Shown: positions 1 through 4,658 of the stretch, piece by piece
Layout of the letters: every line of letters begins with the position of its first letter
Numbering within the stretch: the stretch's first letter is position 1
Origin: an uncultured Lachnospira sp.
GTDB lineage: Bacteria; Bacillota; Clostridia; Lachnospirales; Lachnospiraceae
NCBI GenBank assembly: GCA_947169835.1
Contig: CAMVRH010000074.1
Span: 1 to 5,177, forward strand
Direction of reading: 5' to 3'
Length of the DNA: 5,177 nucleotides
Notes under the pieces: model-generated
The model's input: the letters and a program-made list of their open reading frames with translations, nothing else
Database searches by the model: none
Told to the model about the DNA's origin: nothing
Position numbers and translations under genes: made by a program

Positions 1-480
1 GTGTTTGAATACAGAGGAGATATAAAGGAGAGCATCTATAGATTTAAGTATGGCAATATGAGATGCTACGCCGAATTCTTTGCCGCGGAAGCTGTGAAAA
101 GGTATGGGAAACTTCTTAAGAGTTGGAAGATAGATGCGGTAGTGCCAGTTCCTATGTATAAGCATAAGCAAAGAAAGCGTGGGTATAACCAAGCGGAGGA
201 GTTTGCGAGGTCTTTGTCGAGGGCTAGCGGTATAAAGATGGATAGCAAGTTGCTTGTGCGCTCGAAAGATACTTTGCCGATGAAGACTCTCAGTAAGCAG
301 CAAAGATATGAGAATCTAAAGAAAGCATTCATTGTTAATAAGAAGAGACAAAAGTACAAGCGAGTGTTAATAGTGGATGATATTTTTACGACGGGAAGCA
401 CATTAGATGCGTGCGCAAGAGTTTTAAGGAAAAATGGCGTGGAAGTGGTGTATGGAATGTGCATTTCGAGCGGTTCATAG
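1..480 (+). CDS. comFC: ComFC-type phosphoribosyltransferase, 5'-truncated by the window
   Basis: This is the C-terminal 159 codons of a ComF family protein. The family is needed for DNA uptake during competence in Gram-positive bacteria, where ComFC acts in the cytoplasm with the ComFA helicase; its exact reaction is not settled. Visible motifs are the family RGYNQAEEFA signature (residues 60-69), a VVPVP strand (about 47-51) and the PRPP-binding loop VLIVDDIFTTGST (122-134) with the paired aspartates D126-D127. Full-length members carry an N-terminal CxxC zinc-binding region, absent here because the frame is already open at base 1. The GTG at position 1 is therefore probably an internal valine codon rather than the start. 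The TAG stop at 478-480 is followed directly by an inverted repeat and a terminator-like hairpin, so this gene ends its own transcription unit. Family confidence is high; whether the cell is competent cannot be judged here. Confidence 0.88.
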   Translation: MFEYRGDIKESIYRFKYGNMRCYAEFFAAEAVKRYGKLLKSWKIDAVVPVPMYKHKQRKRGYNQAEEFARSLSRASGIKMDSKLLVRSKDTLPMKTLSKQQRYENLKKAFIVNKKRQKYKRVLIVDDIFTTGSTLDACARVLRKNGVEVVYGMCISSGS

Positions 481-509
481 ACCACAAGATATAGATTAAA
501 ACTTGTGGT
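481..509. repeat. 8-bp inverted repeat abutting the comFC stop codon
   Basis: ACCACAAG (481-488) and CTTGTGGT (502-509) are perfectly complementary around a 13-nt A/T-rich loop. The repeat begins on the first base after the comFC stop, and its last base is also the first T of the -35 hexamer of the next promoter. No U tract follows, so it is a poor intrinsic terminator by itself. It could protect the 3' end of the comFC transcript or be a protein-binding site next to the promoter; the sequence does not decide between these. Confidence 0.55.
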
Positions 510-537
510 TGACGAAGACCTTTTATTCTGTTATATT
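509..537 (+). promoter_or_regulatory. Sigma-A promoter for rpmG-secE-nusG
   Basis: TTGACG (509-514), a 17-bp spacer and TATATT (532-537) match the housekeeping consensus with optimal spacing. Transcription would start near 544-545, giving a leader of about 117 nt before rpmG. Within this leader a small hairpin, AAGGG (625-629) with CCCTT (636-640), lies just before the ribosome binding site AGGAAGG (648-654). No recognised ribosomal-protein binding motif was seen in the leader. A second TTGACG at 591-596 has no acceptable -10 at the proper distance. Confidence 0.75.
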
Positions 538-567
538 ATTTAGGCAGAGACGAGAGGTCTTTTTTTT
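515..567 (+). terminator. Probable intrinsic terminator of comFC
   Basis: AAGACCT (515-521) can pair with AGGTCTT (555-561), and the stem runs into eight T residues (560-567). The 33-nt loop contains a smaller pairing, TCTG (527-530) with CAGA (545-548), which would shorten the effective loop. This is consistent with Rho-independent termination of transcription arriving from comFC. The long loop lowers confidence. The promoter at 509-537 lies inside the element, so transcripts starting there lack the 5' strand of the stem and should not be terminated by it. Confidence 0.55.
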
Positions 568-661
568 GTGCTGAAAATATAGGTATTTATTTGACGCATA
601 ATCTTAAGGAAAACTCGATAAATAAAGGGATTTGACCCTTAAAAATAGGAAGGTGGATCTT

Positions 662-811
662 ATGAGAACAAAGATTACATTAGAATGTACAGAGTGCAAA
701 CAGAGAAACTATGATACTACAAAAGATAAGCAGGCTCATCCAGACAGAGTTGAGACTAAAAAATATTGCAAGTTCTGTAAAAAGCACACATTGCACAAAG
801 AGACTAAGTAA
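662..811 (+). CDS. rpmG: 50S ribosomal protein L33, zinc-binding form
   Basis: A 49-residue protein of normal L33 length, starting [18 protein letters not shown]33 is a small large-subunit protein located near the E site. Two CxxC pairs, C9/C12 and C36/C39, form the four-cysteine zinc ribbon, making this the C+ type; many bacteria also keep a cysteine-free paralogue for zinc limitation, which is not present in this window. An AGGAAGG ribosome binding site lies about 7 nt upstream of the ATG. It is the first gene after the promoter at 509-537, and the stop is 20 nt before secE, so the two are co-transcribed. rpmG directly before secE-nusG is the common arrangement in Bacillota. Confidence 0.95.
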   Translation: MRTKITLECTECKQRNYDTTKDKQAHPDRVETKKYCKFCKKHTLHKETK

Positions 812-831
812 TTATTTTTTGGAGGTTTATC

Positions 832-1200
832 ATGGCTAAAGATAATAAAGGACAAGGCAAATTCAAGACTTGGTGGACAGGACTAAAGTCTGAATTTTCA
901 AAAATCATATGGCTCAATCGCAAAACTGTTATTAAGCAGACAGTTATTGTTATTGTGGTAACTATTATTGTTGGTGTATTAATCACAATTATTGATTTCT
1001 ACAGTCAGCTAGGTTTGAAGCAGATAGTAAGCAAGGCTATGGCACAGGATGCTACTACAGCTGCAGCAGAGCAGGCACAGCCAGCTAGTCAGCAAGCAGT
1101 TCAGGAAACTGTAGCTAAGGCACAGAAGGCTACTAAAGCTAAGAAGGCTGATAACAAGAAAGCAGACACAAAGACAAAGACTACTAAGAAAGCTAATTAA
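832..1200 (+). CDS. secE: Preprotein translocase subunit SecE with a long Lys/Ala-rich C-terminal tail
   Basis: SecE is the membrane subunit that clamps SecY in the Sec translocon. This is the short, single-span Gram-positive type. An amphipathic N-terminal segment with the family core LKSEFSKIIWLNRKTVIKQT (18-37) is followed by one hydrophobic helix, about 38-54, ending near D55-F56. Two things are odd. The usual W-P-S-R turn reads W27-L28-N29-R30, so the conserved proline is replaced. A 56-residue low-complexity tail (67-122), rich in Ala, Gln, Thr and Lys with 11 lysines in the last 27 residues, roughly doubles the normal length of about 60-70. By known SecE topology (N terminus inside, C terminus outside) the tail would be extracytoplasmic. 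The ribosome binding site GGAGG (821-825) supports this ATG. nusG follows after 23 nt in the same operon. Confidence 0.93.
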   Translation: MAKDNKGQGKFKTWWTGLKSEFSKIIWLNRKTVIKQTVIVIVVTIIVGVLITIIDFYSQLGLKQIVSKAMAQDATTAAAEQAQPASQQAVQETVAKAQKATKAKKADNKKADTKTKTTKKAN

Positions 1201-1223
1201 TAAGCGATTAAAGGAGCGATAAA

Positions 1224-1745
1224 ATGGCGGAAGCAAGATGGTACGTTGTTCATACCTATTCAGGATATGAAAACAAAGTAAAAGCTAATATCGAGCAGTC
1301 TATTGAGAATAGAAAATTGCACGATACTATATTAGAAGTATCAGTTCCGACTCAGGAAGTAGTAGAAACTAAGAATGGTAAGACAAAGGTTTCTGAAAAG
1401 AAATTATTACCAGGTTACGTTCTTATAAATATGGTTATGAACGATGAGACATGGTACATCGTTAGAAATACTAGAGGTGTTACAGGTTTTGTTGGACCAG
1501 GAAGTAAACCAGTTCCACTTTCAGAGGACGAAATGAAGAACTTAGGCGTTAAGCAGACTGAGAAGATCAATGCCGACTTTGAGATTGGCGATATGGTTGC
1601 TGCTATCGACGGCGTTTGGAACGGCACAGCAGGTGTTGTTAAGAGAATTGACGAAGGTAAGCAGACAGTTACTATTAACGTAGATATGTTTGGTAGAGAG
1701 ACTCCTGTTGAACTTAAGTTCGCAGAAGTTAAGAAGATGAGATAG
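1224..1745 (+). CDS. nusG: Transcription termination/antitermination factor NusG
   Basis: NusG binds the RNA polymerase clamp across the DNA channel and modulates pausing, termination and transcription-translation coupling. The 173 residues are a normal family length. The N-terminal NGN domain covers about 5-108, opening with WYVVHTYSGYENKV and containing LLPGYVLINM (61-70) and the VTGFVGPGSKPVPLS segment (86-100). The C-terminal KOW domain covers about 120-173, starting at GDMVAAIDGVWNGTAGVVKRI; the usual GPF-type turn here reads GVW. The ribosome binding site AAAGGAG (1210-1216) sits 7 nt before the ATG. The gene is the last of the rpmG-secE-nusG group, and 104 nt separate it from rplK. No strong terminator follows, so read-through into rplK is likely. 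Confidence 0.97.
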   Translation: MAEARWYVVHTYSGYENKVKANIEQSIENRKLHDTILEVSVPTQEVVETKNGKTKVSEKKLLPGYVLINMVMNDETWYIVRNTRGVTGFVGPGSKPVPLSEDEMKNLGVKQTEKINADFEIGDMVAAIDGVWNGTAGVVKRIDEGKQTVTINVDMFGRETPVELKFAEVKKMR

Positions 1746-1749
1746 TTAT

Positions 1750-1763
1750 AACGAGCAATCGTT
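1750..1763 (+). other. Small GCAA-loop hairpin with a short U run after nusG
   Basis: AACGA (1750-1754) and TCGTT (1759-1763) close a GCAA tetraloop of the GNRA class, just past the nusG stop, and the T run extends to 1765. A 5-bp stem with a 4-T tract would terminate weakly at most. It may cause a pause, cap the 3' end of a processed nusG mRNA, or have no function. Confidence 0.35.
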
Positions 1764-1801
1764 TTATACTAGATGAATGTCATACACTGACACGTATGGC
1801 A

Positions 1802-1828
1802 GTGGGAGGGGTCCCCCGATAATACCAC
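1802..1828 (+). promoter_or_regulatory. L1-binding mRNA site upstream of rplK (first copy)
   Basis: The RNA can fold as GTGG (1802-1805) paired with CCAC (1825-1828), enclosing an asymmetric internal loop of GA (1806-1807) opposite GATAATA (1818-1824), with a distal stem of GGG (1808-1810) and CCC (1815-1817). This is the arrangement known for ribosomal protein L1 targets, in which L1 recognises an mRNA mimic of its 23S rRNA site and represses the L11-L1 operon. The ribosome binding site AGGAGG (1837-1842) begins 8 nt after the stem, so bound L1 could block initiation at rplK. The identification rests on motif and context, and on the near-identical site before rplA. Confidence 0.8.
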
Positions 1829-1849
1829 GAATTTTTAGGAGGTGCCAAA

Positions 1850-2275
1850 ATGGCAAAGAAAGTAGAAGGTTATATCAAATTACAGATTGAAGCTGGAAAA
1901 GCTACTCCAGCACCACCTGTAGGACCAGCGTTAGGACAGTATGGACTTAACATTGCACAGTTCACAAAAGACTTCAACGCTAGAACTCAGGATCAACCAG
2001 GAATGATTATTCCTGTAGTTATCACTGTATACCAAGATAAGAGTTTCAGTTTTATTACTAAGACTCCACCAGCAGCAGTTCTTCTAAAGAAGGCAGCTAA
2101 GATTGGTAAGGGTGCAGGTAACTCACTTACAGAAACTGTAGCAACAGTTACTAGAGCAGACCTAGAATCTATTGCAGAGATAAAGATGAAAGACCTTAAT
2201 GCCGCTAACATGGACACAGCTTGCAGCATGATTGCTGGTACAGCTCGTAGCATGGGTATCAAGGTAGAAGACTAA
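1850..2275 (+). CDS. rplK: 50S ribosomal protein L11
   Basis: L11 forms the base of the GTPase-associated centre with 23S rRNA helices 43-44 and is the target region of thiopeptide antibiotics. The 141 residues match the standard length. The N-terminal domain shows the signature [20 protein letters not shown] (21-40) with the flexible proline-rich linker. The C-terminal RNA-binding domain includes [15 protein letters not shown] (71-85) and ends with [13 protein letters not shown] (129-141). The position usually occupied by His in GQHG is Tyr (Y31). The start is fixed by AGGAGG 7 nt upstream and by [13 protein letters not shown] at the N terminus. It is co-transcribed with rplA, 104 nt downstream, and both are preceded by an L1-type regulatory site. 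Confidence 0.97.
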   Translation: MAKKVEGYIKLQIEAGKATPAPPVGPALGQYGLNIAQFTKDFNARTQDQPGMIIPVVITVYQDKSFSFITKTPPAAVLLKKAAKIGKGAGNSLTETVATVTRADLESIAEIKMKDLNAANMDTACSMIAGTARSMGIKVED

Positions 2276-2340
2276 TAGGTCTTTGTCGAGGGCGAGTTAT
2301 TTGTCCTAAAGGAATTTGAAAGTAATAATATTTGATAAAA

Positions 2341-2368
2341 AGTGGGAGGTTTATCCGTTATTACCACT
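2341..2368 (+). promoter_or_regulatory. L1-binding mRNA site upstream of rplA (second copy)
   Basis: AGTGG (2341-2345) pairs with CCACT (2364-2368) around the same asymmetric loop as the copy before rplK: GA (2346-2347) opposite GTTATTA (2357-2363). A short GG/CC stem (2348-2349 with 2355-2356) carries a TTTAT loop. The 3' strand of the stem touches the ribosome binding site AGGAGG (2369-2374), so L1 binding should mask it directly. The shared pattern is GTGGGAGG, a loop, CCG, then T-A-rich bases and ACCAC. Confidence 0.82.
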
Positions 2369-2379
2369 AGGAGGTATTT

Positions 2380-3072
2380 ATGAGAGGAAAGAATTACGTA
2401 GATTCAGCAAAAGAAATCGATAGAGATAAAAAATACGATATCGAAGAAGCTGTATCTTTAGTTAAAAAAAGCGCAAAAGCTAAATTTGATGAGACAGTAG
2501 AACTACACATCAGAACTGGTTGTGATGGACGTCACGCTGAACAGCAGATCCGTGGTGCCGTAGTATTACCAAACGGTACAGGTAAAGATGTTAAGGTTTT
2601 AGTATTCGCTAAAGGACCTAAGGCTGACGAAGCTGAAGCAGCTGGTGCAGATTATGTAGGTGCAGATGATCTTGTAACAAAGATTACATCTGAAAACTGG
2701 TTCGACTATGATGTAGTAATTGCTACACCAGACATGATGGGTGTTGTTGGTAAACTTGGTCGTGTATTTGGACCAAAAGGTTTAATGCCTAACCCAAAAG
2801 CTGGTACAGTTACAATGGACATCACAAAAGCAGTGGAAGAAGCAAAGGCTGGTAAGATCGAGTACAGACTTGATAAGGCTAATATCATCCACGTACCTGT
2901 TGGTAAGGCTTCATTCTCAGAGGACGCATTAGTTCAAAACTACAACGCTCTTCTAGAGGCAATCAACAAAGCTAAGCCAGCATCACTTAAGGGTACATAC
3001 CTTAAGACAATTACATTGACATCAACTATGGGACCTGGTGTAAAGGTTAAGGCCGACAAAGTAGAAGAATAA
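2380..3072 (+). CDS. rplA: 50S ribosomal protein L1
   Basis: L1 forms the mobile stalk next to the E site that helps release deacylated tRNA, and it is also the translational repressor of its own operon. The 230 residues match the normal length. Domain I is split (about 1-67 and 160-230) around domain II. Visible signatures are [20 protein letters not shown] (38-57) with [12 protein letters not shown] (58-69), and the family signature from about 116 to 144 containing [18 protein letters not shown]. The start is supported by AGGAGG (2369-2374) and by the conserved [11 protein letters not shown] opening. Its stop codon lies only 11 nt before the -35 hexamer of the rplJ promoter, marking the end of the L11-L1 unit; no convincing terminator is seen between them. 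Confidence 0.97.
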   Translation: MRGKNYVDSAKEIDRDKKYDIEEAVSLVKKSAKAKFDETVELHIRTGCDGRHAEQQIRGAVVLPNGTGKDVKVLVFAKGPKADEAEAAGADYVGADDLVTKITSENWFDYDVVIATPDMMGVVGKLGRVFGPKGLMPNPKAGTVTMDITKAVEEAKAGKIEYRLDKANIIHVPVGKASFSEDALVQNYNALLEAINKAKPASLKGTYLKTITLTSTMGPGVKVKADKVEE

Positions 3073-3083
3073 TCAGACCCAAG

Positions 3084-3112
3084 TTGACAATAAATTTCAA
3101 GTGTGATATATT
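3084..3112 (+). promoter_or_regulatory. Strong sigma-A promoter for rplJ-rplL
   Basis: A perfect TTGACA (3084-3089), a 17-bp spacer and TATATT (3107-3112) make this the best promoter in the window. Transcription would begin near 3118-3121, just before the L10 leader. The -10 sits in the loop of an inverted repeat, GTGTGA (3101-3106) and TCACAC (3114-3119). The promoter lets the L10/L12 genes be expressed independently of rplK-rplA, which suits the need for several L12 copies per ribosome. Confidence 0.85.
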
Positions 3113-3120
3113 TTCACACG

Positions 3121-3250
3121 ATGGTTATATACCAAATGCCGAAGACAGTAGGTGTCGTAAGACGTAAACATAGTGCCTACCGAGGATTTAGTAAAGACTA
3201 TTTAATTTTAGACTTTATACCTCTCTGTCTTTGGATAGAGAGGTTTTTCT
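3121..3250 (+). ncRNA. L10 leader (ribosomal protein L10 autoregulatory RNA)
   Basis: The start of the rplJ mRNA carries the typical L10 leader elements: GCCGAAGACAGTAGGTG (3138-3154) and, downstream, GCCTACCGAGG (3175-3185). GTAGG (3148-3152) pairs with CCTAC (3176-3180), and an inner hairpin GTC-GTAA-GAC (3154-3163) has a GNRA loop. In Bacteria the L10 or L10-L12 complex binds this structure, which resembles its 23S rRNA site, and reduces expression of its own operon. Here the leader ends in an intrinsic terminator, so control is probably by attenuation, as in other Bacillota. The whole leader from the predicted start to the rplJ ATG is about 190 nt. Confidence 0.87.
3219..3248 (+). terminator. 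Attenuator terminator in the rplJ leader
   Basis: ACCTCTCTGT (3219-3228) pairs with ATAGAGAGGT (3235-3244) over 10 bp including one G-U pair, with a CTTTGG loop and five T residues (3244-3248). This is a good intrinsic terminator lying 62 nt upstream of rplJ and after the L10-binding domain, the expected position for feedback attenuation. GAGG (3182-3185) at the end of the L10-binding domain could pair with CCTC (3220-3223) as part of an antiterminator. Confidence 0.85.
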
Positions 3251-3310
3251 TATATAAAGCCTCAAAAGCATATGGTGTAAACCAAAAAGTATTAAGAAGG
3301 AGGCAGAAAG

Positions 3311-4084
3311 ATGGCAAATGTTGAACTAAAGCAACCTGTTATTGACGAGATTTCAGAGTTAATCGATGGTGCTGCTACAGTGGTACTTGCTGACTACCGT
3401 GGACTTACTGTTGCTGAAGATACTGATCTTCGTAGACAGCTAAGAGAAGCTGGTGTTACATACAAAGTATACAAGAACAGCATGATGAACTTTGCTTTCA
3501 AAGATACAGAGTTTGCAGATTTGTCACAGCATCTAGCAGGCCCAACAGCTATCGCGGTTTGTAAAGAAGATGCCACAGCAGCAGCTAGAATACTAGCTAA
3601 GTTCGCTAAGAACGCTGAGGCTCTTGAAATCAAAGGCGGTGTAGTAGAAGGTGTTTACTATGATGCAGCTGGTATTGGTACTATCGCAAGTATTCCTGCA
3701 AGAGACGAGTTACTCGCTACATTGCTTGGATCACTTAAGTCACCAATGGCAGACTTCGCTCGTGTTATTAAGCAGATTGCTGAAAAAGACGGCGAAGAAG
3801 TAGCTGAAGAAGCAGAAGAGGCTAAGACTGAAGAAGCTCCTGCAGAGGAAGCAGCTGAGGAAAAAGCTGATGATGCAAAGGAAGAAGCTACAGAGGAAAA
3901 GGCTGAGGAAGCTCCTGCAGAGGAAGCCAAAGAAGAAGAGGCTCCAGCAGAAGAAGAGAAAGCCGAGGAAGCAACTGAAGAGGAAGCTCCAGCTGAAGAA
4001 GCAGAAGAAACTGCTGAGGAAGCTGAAGAAGCTCCAGCCGAAGAAGAGGCTGAAGAAGAAGCTCCTGCTGAAGATGCAGAATAA
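3311..4084 (+). CDS. rplJ: 50S ribosomal protein L10 with a 97-residue Glu/Ala-rich C-terminal extension
   Basis: L10 anchors the L7/L12 dimers to the ribosome through its C-terminal helix and is the feedback regulator of this operon. Residues 1-160 are a complete L10: VVLADYRGLTVAEDTDLRRQ (25-44) and VTYKVYKNSMM (50-60) in the rRNA-binding domain, then the L12-binding helix region from about SIPARDELLATLLGSLKSP through DFARVIKQIAEKD. The protein then continues for 97 residues (161-257) made of 47 Glu, 29 Ala, 3 Asp and 6 Lys, with six copies of EEAPAE and no aromatic residue. Family members are usually about 165-175 long. The frame is uninterrupted and the rplL ribosome binding site follows closely, so the tail looks genuine rather than a frameshift product. 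The start is set by AGAAGGAGG (3296-3304) before ATG. Confidence 0.95.
   Translation: MANVELKQPVIDEISELIDGAATVVLADYRGLTVAEDTDLRRQLREAGVTYKVYKNSMMNFAFKDTEFADLSQHLAGPTAIAVCKEDATAAARILAKFAKNAEALEIKGGVVEGVYYDAAGIGTIASIPARDELLATLLGSLKSPMADFARVIKQIAEKDGEEVAEEAEEAKTEEAPAEEAAEEKADDAKEEATEEKAEEAPAEEAKEEEAPAEEEKAEEATEEEAPAEEAEETAEEAEEAPAEEEAEEEAPAEDAE
3791..4081 (+). repeat. Low-complexity repetitive coding region for the L10 acidic tail
   Basis: This stretch encodes repeated Glu-Glu-Ala-Pro-Ala-Glu units built from GAA/GAG and GCT/GCA codons. A 20-bp exact direct repeat (starts 3833 and 3908, 75 bp apart) shows that part of it expanded by duplication at DNA level, while the other units have diverged at third positions. 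Such a region could change length by replication slippage in multiples of three. Its strong purine bias also produces long open frames in other phases, which are not genes. Confidence 0.85.
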
Positions 4085-4122
4085 TCAATTTAGAAAAAGA
4101 AATTTAATTGGAGGATTTTAAA

Positions 4123-4491
4123 ATGACTACAGAAGAAATTATTGAAGTTATAAAAGGTTTATCAGTATTAGAATTAAACGACCTTGTAAAAGCTTGTGAA
4201 GAAGAGTTTGGTGTATCTGCAGCAGCAGGTGTTGTTATGGCTGGTGGTGCAGCAGGCGGAGACGCTGGCGCAGCTGACAAGGACGAGTTTGACGTAGAGC
4301 TAACAGAAGTTGGTGATCAGAAGGTTAAGGTTATCAAGGCTGTTAAGGATGCTACAGGTCTAGGACTTAAGGAAGCTAAGGAATTAGTTGATGGCGCTCC
4401 TAAGGTTATCAAAGAGGGTGCTCCTAAGGAAGAAGCTGAAGCTCTTAAGACTCAGATCGAGGAAGTTGGCGCTACAGTTACTTTGAAGTAA
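4123..4491 (+). CDS. rplL: 50S ribosomal protein L7/L12
   Basis: L7/L12 is the multi-copy acidic stalk protein that recruits and activates translational GTPases. The 122 residues match the family. The N-terminal dimerisation and L10-binding domain is about 1-33 ([20 protein letters not shown]). An Ala/Gly-rich flexible hinge spans about 33-51, and the C-terminal factor-binding domain (55-122) contains [20 protein letters not shown] (67-86) and [14 protein letters not shown]. The chosen ATG has GGAGG (4110-4114) 8 nt upstream; an in-frame TTG at 4108 lies in that binding site and is rejected as a start. It is 38 nt after rplJ in the same operon. The last seven codons may lie in the left arm of the inverted repeat described next. 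Confidence 0.97.
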   Translation: MTTEEIIEVIKGLSVLELNDLVKACEEEFGVSAAAGVVMAGGAAGGDAGAADKDEFDVELTEVGDQKVKVIKAVKDATGLGLKEAKELVDGAPKVIKEGAPKEEAEALKTQIEEVGATVTLK

Positions 4492-4589
4492 TTTAATTTC
4501 ACAAATTAGGAAAACAAAAAAGAGATTACGTTCATAGAATATATTCGATAGTAATCACTATTCGAAATATTTCTAGGGCACGAACTCAA

Positions 4590-4622
4590 AAGAGCGAGTA
4601 TTCTTGATGAATACTCGCTCTT
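4590..4622 (+). terminator. Perfect 14-bp hairpin, probable rplJ-rplL terminator
   Basis: AAGAGCGAGTATTC (4590-4603) and GAATACTCGCTCTT (4609-4622) pair perfectly around TTGAT. The stem can be extended by CGAAC (4581-4585) with GTTCG (4623-4627) across a 4-nt bulge. It is the strongest hairpin in the window and lies 98 nt after the rplL stop. The following tract (TTGTTCGTT) is only moderately T-rich, so termination may be imperfect or may be completed by the second hairpin. It sits in the non-inverted centre of the large inverted repeat. Confidence 0.6.
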
Positions 4623-4630
4623 GTTCGTTC

Positions 4631-4658
4631 CAAAAAGTTTTTCGGTGAAAATTTTTTG
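4631..4658 (+). terminator. A/T-rich hairpin ending in a T6 tract
   Basis: CAAAAAG (4631-4637) can pair with TTTTTTG (4652-4658, one G-U), enclosing TTTTC (4639-4643) paired with GAAAA (4647-4651) and a GGT loop; T4638 is bulged. The T6 run (4652-4657) forms the outer 3' strand, so alternatively the inner 5-bp stem followed by T6 could act as a weak terminator. It immediately follows the 14-bp hairpin, and the two may act as a tandem terminator. Confidence 0.4.

Noticed and set aside
66..485. Reverse-strand frame of 139 codons opposite comFC
   Set aside because: It mirrors a coding region with clear ComFC motifs and shows no credible protein features of its own.
591..624. Second promoter before rpmG from TTGACG at 591-596
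   Set aside because: The only -10-like sequences downstream (GATAAA, TAAATA) lie at 20-22 bp spacing, and positions at 17-18 bp do not resemble TATAAT.
1765..1770. TATACT after nusG as the -10 of an rplK promoter
   Set aside because: No -35-like hexamer is found 16-18 bp upstream and there is no extended TG motif; read-through from nusG is simpler.
2301..2331. TTGTCC and TAATAT as an internal promoter before rplA
   Set aside because: The spacing is 19 bp and the -35 match is weak; rplA is expected to be co-transcribed with rplK.
3103..3324. Open frame of about 73 codons across the rplJ leader
   Set aside because: It spans the L10-binding RNA, the attenuator and the rplJ ribosome binding site and has no ribosome binding site of its own; RNA structure explains the sequence better.
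3658..3930. Ser/Ala-rich reverse-strand frame opposite rplJ
   Set aside because: It is the antisense reading of the Glu/Ala codon repeat, without promoter or ribosome binding site evidence.
3870..4121. Lys/Arg/Leu-rich frame overlapping the rplJ tail
   Set aside because: It is a shifted reading of the GAA/GCT-type repeat in the L10 tail; its odd composition follows from the repeat, and it lacks independent start signals.
4108..4122. Alternative TTG start adding five residues to L7/L12
   Set aside because: The TTG overlaps the GGAGG ribosome binding site used by the ATG at 4123, and L7/L12 proteins begin at MT-type N termini like the one at 4123.
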